Below, piece by piece: positions 53,073-64,000 of a stretch of 64,000 nucleotides of DNA. The notes under the pieces are model-generated. The model had not been told where the DNA came from. It saw nothing but the letters and a program-made list of their open reading frames with translations, and searched no databases. Origin of the DNA: Berghia stephanieae (taxonomy: Eukaryota > Mollusca > Gastropoda > Nudibranchia > Aeolidiidae). Made by a program: the position numbers and the translations under genes. The stretch spans positions 53,223,139 through 53,287,138 of the forward strand of contig CM067448.1 in NCBI GenBank assembly GCA_034508935.3, read 5' to 3'. Each line of letters starts with the position of its first letter. Within the stretch, counting starts at the first letter, position 1.

Positions 53073-54215
53073 AAGGAAATCAAGAATGGCATTCAGCACC
53101 GTTTTTGTTGTTGAATGAAGTACTTGAGGGTAGTAATATTATAATGATGTGACTCTTGTGTGGTTATATATGTGATGTTGTATAATCTACGACTAGGAAT
53201 TGGTTGTCATTTTGTTGTTCGGAGTTGCAGAAGAAATTGGAACAATTTGTCAACAAACAAAACAAAACAAGCAAAATAAAAAAAAAGGTTAAATAAAGAG
53301 ACTGAAGAGTAGGAAAAAGTGAGTGAGTGAGTGAGGGGGGAGAGTGAGAGTGTGTTAGAGAGAGAGAGAGAGATGGTCGGGGAGATAAAAGAGAATTCCT
53401 GAACTTAAGTAGAGAATGTGACTGAAGTGTTTGCTACATTTCAACCTGCTAACGTATGCTAAAAAGCTGTTAACACTTGTTTGAGAATTGATGTAAATGA
53501 AAGATAGAAAACGAAATTAAACAAACAAAAAAAATGAGTTTAAAATGTTAGAACTTGGCTGGAATCTGTCTTGTTCTGTAGGTATTTATTGTATGAAAGA
53601 TTTTCTTGTTATTTGTTTAGGAAATGATGGTCGTATGTTTTTATTTGGGGTTGTTCTTTTTTTTTTTTAACTCATTATCTCGTCAACGTACAATATTAAT
53701 ATTTTGTCTCTATTTTTATTTTATGTTTTTTGGTTTGTTTTTTTTTAAGTTTCCGGAGATTTTAAGACTAGTCTCAGGACATAGGGCAATTAAAAAGCAT
53801 TGTACAATAATTCCAAGTTAATGTAAAATGTTATAAAAAGAAGTGTAGATGGCGTTGTTGGTTTGGAAATGCCTGCAAGTGAAGTCTTTTTTGACAAAAA
53901 CGAACAAGTGTGATTTGGAAATAACTGAATTTTCTTGGATACAATACGAGGTATATGTTTTCTCATCATCATCTCTTTTTCTTTTTCTTTTTCTCTTTTT
54001 TTTTTTTTTTTTTTTTTATATTATGTCTTGTAAGAGTTAATTCTGTCCCTCTTGGGGTTGAAAGATCCATGTATTTAGTTTATTCCAAATTGAATACATT
54101 TTCTATTCAGTAACATGAAAAGTTGCTAAATATGTTTTAGCTCAATCACCGTAAGCATTGCTGTACAGTCTGATTTGCTCTACGTGAATAAATATTGAAT
54201 TGGCCGGAGTCATTG
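53073..54215 (+). other. CK2 alpha 3' UTR (extent uncertain)
   Basis: Non-coding sequence after the TAA. An AATAAA at 53292 is possible. The better candidate is AATAAA at 54187-54192, followed within 30 bp by a GT-rich CATTGTGGTG element. An AG-repeat stretch (AGTGAGTGAGTGAG, GAGAGAGAGAG) lies at about 53319-53372. Confidence 0.55.
54187..54192 (+). terminator. Candidate poly(A) signal AATAAA
   Basis: Canonical hexamer about 1.1 kb after the CK2 alpha stop with a GT-rich downstream element. Proposed from sequence alone; an earlier AATAAA at 53292 is the alternative. Confidence 0.45.
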
Positions 54216-54980
54216 TGGTGAATTTTTAAAAAATGTTTCAGCCATACTCTACCTCAGCTCGTCGTCGTGTATCAGAGACTGTGAAAATGCTGGGGTTCAG
54301 AATGGCTTCTAAGATTATCAGTGTGACCAAAGAGAAGGTCTGTTGTCGTGTAAAAATGATACAGTCAACGTCATTTTCCTCATCGATACCATCATCATCG
54401 TCAAAAATGTCATTGAATTTGTCAAATCATCAACACTTTGTACGCACCGCCGTCTGTAAGTTGAGATTCATCAACTGTGTGTATGTAAGATTTAAATTGT
54501 GGGTTTTCATGCTCAGAGTGCGTCGAGGCGTGGAGCGTTTTGACTCTCCACAGATCTGATTGAACATGTGTTTAAAATAATTGTGTCCTAAGTTTGTGTG
54601 GATTTTTTCCCCTCTGATTCACATGAAATGTGATGACTTAAAGAGATAAGTGTCACAGTTTTAATTTTCATTCTCTTTCTAATCACTTACAATAATTTAA
54701 AAGTAAATAACGAAGCAGATGAATACAGTTGAGTTTTGAAGATTAGATTTTGTAGTTTGATTTTTTTTTGTTATTTTTTTTTTTCTTTTACTGCACAGTA
54801 GTATCAGTATTATGTTGTTTTTAAGAAACAGTTTTAATTAAAACTTCTTACATATAATTACTAGATGATGACGTGCTGACGAAATTACTACATGATAAAC
54901 ATGCTACTACCTAACGTTAAGTTGTAAAGACTATCTATTCTCTACACGATTGAAGTGTTTGTGTGTGTGTGTGTGTGTGT
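54216..54980. other. No recognised gene
   Basis: An open frame of 108 codons at 54233-54559 is Ser/Arg-rich and unfamiliar, with no splice or family signal. It is probably chance or part of a longer CK2 3' UTR. Confidence 0.4.
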
Positions 54981-55219
54981 TACTGGGTGGGGTCTTCGAC
55001 CTCCTATGGTGGACAGGAGGTCACGATGTGTCTTCTATCCCCTATATCTGTTTTCTGAGTTGCTTTCTGTCTTGGTCTTTAAATGCGATTACTTAGTTTT
55101 GTCCTAGCCCTGGCCAGTGTCCTTGACTGGGAGGGAAACACTCAAATATGTAGTTAAAGTTTTGGGAGTTGATATTTTTTTCCTTTTAAATCATCTCTAC
55201 GATATGTACTGTTATATTT

Positions 55220-55256
<37 letters not shown>

Positions 55257-55548
55257 TAATGGTTTGTAAACATTTGAGTGTATTCCTCTTAGCAGGGACT
55301 TGTGCTTGTATTTGGATGAAACTTTTAGATTGATCTCAAACTAAGTGCACTGATAGTAGGCTCTTGTAATCTACATGTTCCCTATTTGAACCCTTCCATG
55401 TTGTCATACTTTTTCTCATCTTCTTTCAATTGCAAATCTAGAATTTCTTGACTCAACCATTTTCTTACTTTTTACTGGAGCTGAGATGACCTAAATGTGT
55501 CGCAAGCGCCGTAAAACCCTTGAAAAACAAAAACATAATGTGTGTTAC
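54981..55548 (+). repeat. R1 interspersed repeat, near full length
   Basis: The 5' hairpin GACCTCC..GGAGGTC is perfect. The body contains CCTAGCCCTGGCCAGTGTCC and GTAAACATTTGAGTGTATTC. The 3' end is GGAGCTGAGATGACC..CGCAAGCGCCGTAAAACC. A poly(T) run near 55219-55249 interrupts it. Confidence 0.9.
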
Positions 55549-56499
55549 TGTGACAATACTCTTCACTTAATAATGATGTATTCCAATGTAATATATTAAG
55601 GCATATTTTACAAGTTAGTAATATTAATGCATTATCATTTGTTTTTGGTTTAATCTCCTCATTAATGTTTGTTTTCAGCTCCTATCAATTAGAGAAAAAA
55701 AAATAATGATATTTAAAAACTGTTGATTTTATGGCATACATTATTGTCTTAAGTGTTTTAATTATTTTTTAATTTTTTTTTTTTGGGTAGGATTCCTTTT
55801 CATACTCTTTTTTTTTCCCTCATTTTGTGTATGATTTTTTTTTTTCCAAAACTGTGGCTTTTTGAGATAACCGTCGGTTTGCTCAATTTTTATTTTTTTT
55901 TTATTATTATTATTTTTTAGTGTGGCTATAGTATTGTGTTATACCAGCTTCCCCTCACGGGTTTATTATTATCTCATGGGTTTGTTTGTTTGTTTTTGTT
56001 TTTTTTTTAATATAGTAGAGTGCTGTTAGGGTGTATCTTTCTCTTCCTCTTGATTTTTGCAGACAGGTGGTGAGTGTCACTGGTAGTGACCCTCTCTATA
56101 CTTGTCCTGGTGACAAATTAGGGAGCAGGCACTGCTGTATGATAGATAAAGCAAATTTGAAAAGGGTTTTATGAAACTGCTAGCTAAAGCAGAAAGGAAA
56201 AATGAATTTTTTTAAATAATCAAATAAAATAAAAATAAACAAAAAATAAATTAGCATGTCTCGACTTGGTGGGGTCCAAACTTGTTCTCGTCTCGTATTC
56301 AATGTTTGTTGTTTATTATGCGTATAGGATTCACAGAGTTGAAATAAATCGCCTTCAGCTAGGAATGCGAGATTGATTTTTTAAACTTCTTCAAACGTAG
56401 CATTTTAATTCGGGTCATTTTGGCTTTAAAACCCTTTTTCTTTTCTTTTTTTTTTACTACATCTACAGTGAAATCCTGATAAAGCCAACACTGCTGGCT

Positions 56500-57125
56500 G
56501 GATCAGAAAGATTGGTTGAGTTTATCCATTATCAATGGAACACACTTACCAGAAAGATTGGTTGAGTTTATCCATTATCAATGGAACACACTTACCAGAA
56601 AGATTGGTTGAGTTTATCCATTATCAATGGAACACACTTACCAGAAAGATGGTTGAGTTTATCCATTATCAATGGAACACACTTACCAGAAAGATGGTTG
56701 AGTTTATCCATTATCAATGGAACACACTTACCAGAAAGATTGGTTGAGTTTTATCCATTATCAATGGAACACACTTACCAGAAAGATTGGTTAGTTTATC
56801 CATTATCAATGGAACACACTTACCAGAAAGATCTTTTGAGTTTATCCATTATCAATGGTACACACTTACCAGAAAGATGGTTGAGTTTATCATTATCAAT
56901 GGAACACACTTACCAAAAGATGGTGAGTTTATCCATTATCAATGGAACACACTTACCAGAAAGATCTTTTGAGTTTATCCATTATCAATGGAACAACTTA
57001 CAGAAAGATCTTTGAGTTTATCCATTATCAATGGAACACACTTACCAGAAAGATTGGTTGAGTTTATCCATTATCAATGGAACACACTTACCAGAAAGAT
57101 TGGTTGAGTTTATCCATATCAATGA
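56500..57125 (+). repeat. 46 bp minisatellite, about 13-14 copies
   Basis: Consensus TTGGTTGAGTTTATCCATTA plus TCAATGGAACACACTTACCA plus GAAAGA, 46 bp. Most units differ by 0-3 bases, mainly indels around GATTGGTTGAG. Each unit holds a small palindrome CCATTATCAATGG. Long open frames across it only reflect the repeat. Confidence 0.97.
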
Positions 57126-57175
57126 AACAACACTAAGATAAAGAACAGAAAACTTGGGACCAACACTCGGGGGAA

Positions 57176-57250
57176 CCTCTGTGGTGTAATGGTAGCACAT
57201 CTGACCAGTAATCAGGAGGTCTGAGGTTCGATCCCCATTCGAGGATGGCT
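57176..57250 (+). mobile_element. tRNA-like sequence, probably a SINE head or tRNA pseudogene
   Basis: CTGTGGTGTAATGGTAGCAC resembles an A box and GAGGTTCGATCCCC a B box, at normal spacing. Acceptor and T-arm pairing look poor, so a working tRNA gene is unlikely. No second copy in the window. Confidence 0.45.
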
Positions 57251-57499
57251 TGATTTTTTTGGGATGGTTTTTTTTTGTTTTTTTTTGTTTTTTTTTCTTG
57301 TATTTTTCTTTCTTGCTTTGTCTGGCACGTTTCATACACACACTTGTTCAGATCTTTTATCTTAACCAGTGCCTGCTCCCTAGTTTCTCAATTTGACACC
57401 AGCAAGAGGTGATGCTTTAAGCAGAAGAGTGCTGACTTTCTGAGGCTTTCACTTTCACTGTCGTCTGTGTTGACATATCAGTTTTGATGCAATGGGTCA

Positions 57500-57932
57500 C
57501 ACGATTTTTTTCATCATTTTACGAATTTTAGACAAACTTCATGGCCAATTAACGAAAATACAAAATTGTATGGAAAATTACGAATTCTCAGTTATACTTA
57601 AATGATGATGATGATGATAATAACAACAATAATAATAATAATAATAGTGATAAGAACTACTACTACTACTACTAGTTACTACTACTATAAAAATGATGAT
57701 GATACTTATATTAATAATAACTACAATAATGATAATCATTATGATGATAATAACAATAATAAAGTATTTCTACAGCATAAGCATGGCGACGTAATGTTGA
57801 AGTGATCATCAATATCAAATTGTGGTTGTTCGTACACGATTTCAATTTCAGAAATGACTAATTTCCTTGTCAAATTACTAAAAATTGACATAAAAATTAC
57901 TAAATTTGAAGTTTTCAATTTGGCAGGTCTGC
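57500..57932 (+). mobile_element. MITE-like repeat W, copy 2
   Basis: Matches 36574-36908 on both sides of a differently composed core (ATG, AAT and CTA triplets). The right end TTTTCAATTTGGCAGGTCTG is kept; the left inverted repeat is degraded. Confidence 0.72.
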
Positions 57933-58079
57933 AGATGCAGGTTTTTTTTTTTTATTGTCGAGAAAGAGAAACCATTCCTGATTTACTAATCCTACAGTTA
58001 AGTACCTAATTAAACCTAAAAGAGTGGGGAAAAAACTTTATTTTCATAATTGATTCCAAGTACACTGCATTTGTTATGT

Positions 58080-58084
58080 TGTTG

Positions 58085-58148
<64 letters not shown>

Positions 58149-58188
58149 TATTATTATTATTATCACTATTATTATCGTTATTATTTAG
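58080..58188 (+). repeat. (ATT)n microsatellite
   Basis: About 105 bp of ATT repeat with a few CATT/TCACT interruptions. Confidence 0.97.
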
Positions 58189-58189
58189 G

Positions 58190-59957
58190 GGTGTTTAGAT
58201 AAACAAGTACTTGCACAGCCATCTATTGATGTCTTGAGTTTTGTCCTCCTGACTGTAAACGATGATTAGAAATAGTCATAGAATTTAACAAGGTAAAACA
58301 TGATTTTATTTCATAACCATTGAAAATTCTTTCTGTGTGTGCAGCTGATTCACTTATCCATTCATTCATTTCATTTACGTTCATTTACTCATTCATTCAT
58401 TCATTCATTCATCTTAGTCAGGCATATATTTGACAGTAACATTATACTATACTTACAGTACATAAAGACTACTGGGAAATTAGCAATTGTGATATTATTT
58501 TTGTGGGTGTTTGTGGGTGCCAGCCTGAGCCGGGCTTCTGTGTGTCCTCATAAGAGTTGTAGACGTACTCCTTACATAGTTGTGAAAAATCAGAGGATTT
58601 GGAGATGAGGGCTGGGTTGCTTTTTAAAAATTGTATTTTATTTGTAGTGTGAATTTATGTTGCTATCAGAAAAATTTTTTTTTTTTTTTAAATGCTTCAT
58701 GTGTCGATAACAAACCAATGCCCTAAGAAACATGATTAGTGTACCAGAAAGAGAGTTTATCATTTTTTAAATAATTTTTCTTTTCAAAAAAGTGAAGACC
58801 ATTCAATGAACTTTTTATTAATTTTTTTTTTCCTTGGAAGAGACGCTGTATGTGTTGTATGCATAGAAGAGAGAAAGACAAACAAAGTTGAATGCAAGTG
58901 CAAGAGTGGTTGACTGAATGGTGGGATTGTATGACAAGGTAGTGAAAGAGCCATTATCTGTGAGGATTTCAAGTATTATAAGTCAATTTAAGTAGTATAT
59001 GAATATGCATGATGGTATCAGCGCCCGGGCAGGAAATTCTTACACTAAATTTTTTTTTTTTTTAACAGAACTTTTAGGGGATGATGGCCAGTCGATGCAG
59101 CAGTGTTACACATTTCAGCGATTGATTTTCCTTTAATTTAAATGTGCTGGTATCCTGAACCTATTATCATCTTTCTGTTTTGTTTTGGTTTTTTTTTTAA
59201 CTTCTGAACGAGGGGGGGGGGGGGGGTGCTCTCTCTGAGATCTTAAGAATCCGAGAATATTGCATTCGCCTCCTAGAATTTTATGTTCGCCGATTTAAAA
59301 AAAAAAATCTGAATAATAAGATCTGTTTCTCATTGGTTCTTCATTTTACTGTTGTAGTGAATTGTGAAGTTAAAAAAAAAACACATCGCGGCGATAAGAT
59401 TCTGTAAATAATGGCCTGTTGTGTAAGTCATTTCTTTTAAAATTTGCTTTTACTTTTACATTCTCAGTTAAGAATAATTTTTTAATTTTTTGTTATTTTT
59501 TTAAAAAAGTGTATGAAGTTTTGACTAACCATAACCAAAAAGCCTCCCAAAATTGACTTATGATATTTGGAGTTCCTTTCACTGACTGGTTGTATTGTGT
59601 TATAAATGATACACGGCCAGGGGAGAGAGAGAGAGAGAAAAACCACACAAAAAACTGCAGTGACACGCATTTTACATTTTTGGAAAAAAGGAACGTTGAA
59701 TAAAATTTTAATTCTCAATGTAGCGAGTGTTAAAAAGTTTATCAGGTGATGAAACTCCTTCTCTCATTTAATGTAAAGTGTTATCTTTTCTTTTTCTTTT
59801 TTTTTTTTTATTATTATAATTATTATTATGAATTCATTGGACTGATTGTTTTATAATGTTTACATAGGTCTGATGACTTAACATCATTCTTGCAATAAAA
59901 ATTTATGAAATTCCTAATGGGTTTTATTATTTTGTAATGTGAATTGAAATTTAAAAC
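58190..59957. other. No recognised gene
   Basis: AT-rich sequence with a CATT tetranucleotide stretch at about 58385-58410 and a G run at 59213. No exon with both splice sites and no shared repeat was found. Confidence 0.4.
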
Positions 59958-60870
59958 ACTGGTGGGGGAAGGGGAAGGGGGGGGGGGGGGGCTTCTGACC
60001 TCCCTGAGTGGGGTGGGTGTTTTTTTTTTTACCTCCCATCGCGGCAGGAGGTCACTTGCTGTGTCTTCTATTCCCATTTATCTGGGGTTTATTTTAGTTT
60101 GCATTCTATCTTTGTCTTGGAATGGGATTACTTAGTCTTGTCAGGATGGGATTCCTGATTTCCCATAGTGGGCAGGGAGGTACATGCTGTGTCTTCTATA
60201 CCCCCATACCCGTTTTCAAATTTTTTCTGCCTGTTTGTTCTTGGTTATTTATAATTTAGCTTATGATATCTTTAGGTTATGATTTTGATTTACATTTGTA
60301 CTATTTTTGTTAGCTTGCTTGTTTTTTGTTTCAGCGGTCTCTCATATAACCTCAATTGTGTTGGAAGAGACCTAAAGCAACAAACAAACAAACAAAAAAA
60401 CCAATTGCTTCCTGTCTTTGTCTTAGAGTGAGATTACTTAGTTTTGTCCTAACCCTGGCCAGAGTTCATTGGCTGGGAGGGAAACAGTTGAATGTATAGT
60501 TATAGTTTCGGGAGATGATATTTTTTTTCCTTGTAAGTCATCTCTCTGATATGCATTGTTTGTATTATGTTTTGTTTGCATATTATATTATATGATTTGT
60601 AAACATTTGAGTGTATTCCTATTAGCTGGGACCTGTGCTTTTGTCTGGATGAGACTTTTAGGTGATCTCAAACTAAGTACTTTGATAGTGTGCTCTTGGA
60701 ATCTACAGCTGTTACCTATTTGATCTAATTCCCCTTTGTCTTGCCTTTTCTTTGGTGCTTTAATTGTAATTCTATAACTTTTTAATATCCCATTTTTTTC
60801 CTTTTTGCTGGCGCTGATATGACCTTAATGTGTTGTAAGCGCCGTAAAATCCTTGAAAACAAACATAACT
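59958..60870 (+). repeat. R1 interspersed repeat, composite, interrupted by R2
   Basis: The 5' region appears partly duplicated: TTTGTCTTGGAATGGGATTA is followed by a second CCCATAGTGGGCAGGGAGG start. The copy is split by an R2 element at 60226-60396. The 3' end keeps GGCGCTGATATGACC..GTTGTAAGCGCCGTAAAATCC. Confidence 0.88.
60226..60396 (+). repeat. R2 interspersed repeat, copy 2, nested in R1
   Basis: Nearly identical to 32836-32998, from CTGCCTGTTTGTTCTTGG through TTTCAGCGGTCTCTCATATA to GGAAGAGACCTAAAGC and an (AAAC)n tail. R1 sequence resumes at TTGCTTCCTGTCTTTGTC. Confidence 0.85.
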
Positions 60871-61418
60871 TATTTTTTAAAAAAACAAAAAGCATTAAAA
60901 AACGGAAAAAATTGCATAATTTCTTTTGTGTGTGTGATTCCTTCGACCTACATGCTGGTTCTTTCAAATAAGATAAATTGAAATCAAGAAATAGCAGCTA
61001 AACAAAATTTGGTGACCTAATAGAAGAATAAATTACATTTTGATGTATGGTTTATACTGGTTATACAATCACAGGTATTTAATAGGCATCAAGACATTTC
61101 AGCCAAGCCTAGTTCTTCCACTACTACAACTATTGCATTTCTATTATGTCTGTTATCTTCCATTATTTTCTAGAAAGTTCCAGTCTCTCATATGCTGACA
61201 TGCCCTTATCATTCCAACTACATCCTAATGACTCCATACTCACAACTGACGCCACGCTCGCTCACCTTCAACCACCATGAATACAGACGCTACACATTTT
61301 ACTATATTTTATTTTTTAAATTTGTTTTCAACGTCACTTTGTTTATTGTTTTACTATGTACTGGTTTGTACCCGAAACATCCTTTGTCTTTACTGTTCCC
61401 ATCCGAAGCCTTTGTGAG

Positions 61419-61722
61419 GCTATGTGGTCTAGTGGTATTAAACTCGCTTTCGGATCGGAAGGTCCTGGGTTCGAGCCTCGCTCGACACACAGTTGAATCC
61501 TTGAAAAAGGCTCTTTACTCACATTCTCTCACCGTACTCAGGTGTAAAATGAGTACCTGGTCGTTAACAGCGTTGTTTCTGTCCGAAAAACATCATAATG
61601 CCGCCTAACAGGTGTCATATCTTGTCCTAAAATGTTAAATATTGCTGTTGGACAGGGACCCCTTGTAAAGCGCTTTGAGCACGTTTAGTAGATATTGCGC
61701 TGTATAAAAGCTCATTTTTTCC
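61419..61722 (+). mobile_element. SINE-1, full length
   Basis: TATGTGGTCTAGTGGTATTA, TGGGTTCGAGCCTCGCTCG, AAAATGAGTACCTGGTCG, AAAGCGCTTTGAGCACG and GCGCTGTATAAAAGCTCA, in order. A well kept copy. Confidence 0.93.
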
Positions 61723-61739
61723 CTTTCTATTTTCATCTT

Positions 61740-62235
61740 TTTGTTAGTATTACTCCGACACAAGAAACCCGAGCATGCAGGAACCACACGGATTCGATAC
61801 AGTGTGGGTTCCTTGGGGGATAAGGACGTGGATACACTTTTGCAAATAGTTCTCTCAAATCGCTTCCAACCTTTTCAAGAACAGTTTGAAGAAAGTATTA
61901 CAACAACGAAAGAAACCAGGAGTTCGGAAACACTGAAACCATACGTGTGAAGAAATTCTAGGAAAGAAGAAGAGGCACCAAAAGGAATGGATCTCTGCTG
62001 TGTCTATCAAAACCTTGAAATGAAAAGAAAGAAGAAATTGATCTCAACAAGAGCCGCATAATAAGAGCAACAAAAGGCAAGGACACAAGAAAAAATGCAC
62101 AGAAAGTGAAGCAGAGCATTAGAAAAGACAAGAGAGAGAGACTTCATAGACAGCTTGGCCCAAGATGCAGAAAATGCTTCGCAGCAAGGACACCTGAACG
62201 AGCTTTATTATGTAATGACAAAGAAACTTGCCAAA
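61740..62235 (+). mobile_element. RTE-type LINE fragment (ORF2 between endonuclease and RT)
   Basis: Translated pieces include YSVGSLGDKDVDTLLQIVL, SNRFQPFQEQFEES and, after stops and frame changes, RDFIDSLAQDAENASQQGHL with NELYYVMTKKLAKV. These match the linker of RTE-clade ORF2 (family form: LSNRFQ.L ... DKR.FI..LA.EAE.AA..G..K.LY..TKKLAG). It is degenerate and truncated at both ends. Confidence 0.82.
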
Positions 62236-62249
62236 GTTCTGGCAGACCA

Positions 62250-62405
62250 ATAAACTAGTTTAACTTCATAGGTTATAGCAAGTCTGTCTCTGCTGTTGGT
62301 ATGTCTGGCAAATCTTCTGCCGCTGTTCGATTGAGTATTTCATAGATGTGTTAGGCCCGTCTCTGTAGTTCTTCATCTTTGTGAGGGGCTTGCCATTCTT
62401 GTCTT
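62250..62405 (-). mobile_element. RTE-type LINE fragment, inverted continuation
   Basis: On the minus strand, DKNGKPLTK, then HIYEILNRTAAEDLPDIPTA and ETDLL match the part of RTE ORF2 that normally follows the segment at 61740-62235. It is inverted relative to that segment and meets it tail to tail. Confidence 0.75.
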
Positions 62406-62462
62406 AAAGTTTATATACCACTAGGAGAAATACAACTCCAAAGCTTAAAAACTTTAAAAATT

Positions 62463-62466
<4 letters not shown>

Positions 62467-62558
<92 letters not shown>
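62467..62558 (+). repeat. (AT)n microsatellite
   Basis: About 90 bp AT repeat with one interruption at about 62501. Confidence 0.97.
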
Positions 62559-62559
<1 letters not shown>

Positions 62560-62603
62560 CTATATAAAGTTTTGTAAACCTTTGAGTGTATTTCTCCTAG
62601 TGG

Positions 62604-62812
62604 TATATATCGCCTGTAAGGCGAGAATATAATTTTTCCAACATTTACAACGCTGTTAACAGCCAGGTCCTCATTTTACACCTGAGTACGGCGAGAGAAT
62701 GTGAATAAAGAGGGATTTCCAAGGACTAGTCTATGCGCCGCTCAGAACCGGTCTCGAACCCAGGACGTTCAGATTCGACGACGAGTGTCATACCACTAGA
62801 CCACATAGCCGC
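62604..62812 (-). mobile_element. SINE-1, 5' two-thirds
   Basis: Reverse orientation: the tRNA-like head is at about 62760-62812 and the body extends to CGCCTGTAAGGCGA. The 3' tail is missing. A short R1 piece (AACCTTTGAGTGTATTTCTC) lies beside it at about 62576. Confidence 0.88.
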
Positions 62813-62819
62813 AGAAAAC

Positions 62820-63478
62820 TATAACTACACATTTGACTGTTCACCTACAAGCCAAGGATTCGGACCTGGAAAAGGCGAAAACTTAAGTAATCTCAGAAAT
62901 CAAGTTGTAATACAGATATAGGAGGACAGGAGACACACTAAGTGCATCCCTGCCCACTATAGGAGAACAAAAATAAAACCCACCCATCCAGTAAGAAGAA
63001 GAAGGAACGAAGGTAAAGGAAGCAAGGCAGTGAATACTACTTTAAGAACAGGGTATTATCACCGGATTACAGCACGCTTTTTGGCTTCTCCCGAGAGCGT
63101 GCTAGAATCCTGCGAGTACTGTGCTGTTATGAGAAGGTCCTAAATAAAATCAAAAACAAAATGGCGGTTTGTTTTAATCTCCTTTATTTTTTTCACATGA
63201 CGACAACAACACACAAAAAATGTTTCATCACTCAGATGATGTTCATTTCCCGGATGGTTTCTTTGATTCTGAAAAATACGATTGAAAAAAAAAAAGGATT
63301 GAATCGAGGAATACAATATATAAAATATAAGATGTACCTCACACGTGTGACACCCATTTGTGGGGGGAAAAAAACCCATTAATTATCATTAATCACATTA
63401 AAAATCATGTCTTTCATTAATTTATGAGCAGAAGCACAATTCCATGGATTTGTCATGCTTGACGTTCTTCAAAATGTT
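62820..63478. other. No recognised gene
   Basis: Contains AATAAA on the plus strand near 63143 and its complement near 63183. The latter could serve as poly(A) signal for the candidate minus-strand exon. Confidence 0.4.
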
Positions 63479-63716
63479 TCACCTATTTCCCCCAGCAGGC
63501 CATACGGAACGATAATTCCATTTCATACGGTACCCTTGCCTGGTGAGAAAACCCGTTTGTACTAACGTTCTCACAATGCCACTAGCCAGGTTCTCATTCA
63601 CATCTGGGTCGAATGGAGCATTCTGTGTCATGTGCCTAATCCAAGACACAAGGTCGACACCAGCATTTTCCACGATCACTCCTACCCATCCAGACACTGA
63701 CCACGCCTAATATTGC
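63479..63716 (-). CDS. Possible terminal exon of an unrecognised protein
   Basis: After a possible acceptor (AATATTAG) the frame reads AWSVSGWVGVIVENAGVDLV, SWIRHMTQNAPFDPDVNENL, ASGIVRTLVQTGFLTRQGYR and MKWNYRSVWPAGGNR, then TGA. Composition is protein-like (mixed hydrophobic and charged, few low-complexity runs), unlike most chance frames here. I do not recognise the family. There is no in-frame ATG, so an upstream exon beyond the right edge is needed. A complement AATAAA lies about 290 bp downstream. It could instead be an unfamiliar transposon fragment. Confidence 0.35.
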
Positions 63717-63858
63717 TCGAATTTTCTAACACGACGAGACACGGTGTCACTAAATCACCGAGCCATAGAAATTATCGAGACAGGGTTACAGTATAATATA
63801 TAATTGCAGACACTATTAACACAACACTTATTAAACCCCTCCTCCTCCCCCCCCCCCC

Positions 63859-63862
<4 letters not shown>

Positions 63863-63937
<75 letters not shown>
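63863..63937 (+). repeat. (CT)n microsatellite
   Basis: About 75 bp CT repeat following a C run. Confidence 0.97.
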
Positions 63938-63944
<7 letters not shown>

Positions 63945-64000
63945 TCTTTCCATCTCAGTACACCACAGCAGTACAAAATCTACAATAACTACCATTTAGA

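Noticed and set aside
54233-54559. A 108-codon frame in or after the CK2 3' UTR
   Set aside because: No recognised domain, no acceptor or donor and no repeat of it elsewhere. Chance is likely in this length range.
56535-57015. A 144-codon open frame through the 46 bp repeat
   Set aside because: 46 is not a multiple of 3, so the frame rotates through all phases of the repeat. There is no start or splice context and it is an artefact of the repeat.

Overview
The window is animal nuclear DNA: AT-rich, with short exons bounded by GT/AG (once GC/AG) splice sites, long introns, tRNA-derived SINEs, MITEs, LINE and mariner remnants, one LTR retrotransposon and abundant microsatellites. The repeat mixture suggests a lophotrochozoan, perhaps a mollusc. 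That is inference from style only; no marker gene settles it.

Two host genes can be assembled by eye. (1) An UNC93-like membrane protein lies on the minus strand. Four consecutive coding exons (14639-14377, 5502-5344, 3659-3489, 2505-2357) join in frame through matching splice phases; the 5' and 3' ends are outside or not found. Its intron between 5502 and 14377 holds an RTE LINE tail and a young 7.4 kb LTR element. (2) A complete protein kinase CK2 catalytic subunit alpha lies on the plus strand: 12 coding exons from 32457 to 53072, giving 383 residues with every kinase motif intact. A 3' UTR and candidate poly(A) signals follow. A possible terminal exon of an unrecognised minus-strand gene is at 63716-63479.

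Layout: 1-14.6 kb is the UNC93-like gene with its intronic repeats. 14.7-26.5 kb is repeat-dense: a mariner fragment, SINEs, a satellite with 31 bp and 90 bp periodicity that carries a Harbinger-like foldback insertion, a large inverted repeat, a duplicated (AT)n block and an L2/CR1/Jockey-type LINE. 26.5-32.3 kb holds nested repeats and no recognised gene. 32.3-54.2 kb is the CK2 alpha gene. 54.2-64 kb holds repeats, a 46 bp minisatellite, a rearranged RTE fragment and the candidate minus-strand exon.

Nothing here forms an operon-like system. The most interesting points are structural: two interspersed repeat families share a 3' terminal stem-loop whose stem differs in sequence but still pairs; decayed duplicate exons sit in introns of both host genes; several elements are nested with readable target-site duplications; and a 31/31/28 bp higher-order satellite contains a foldback element.
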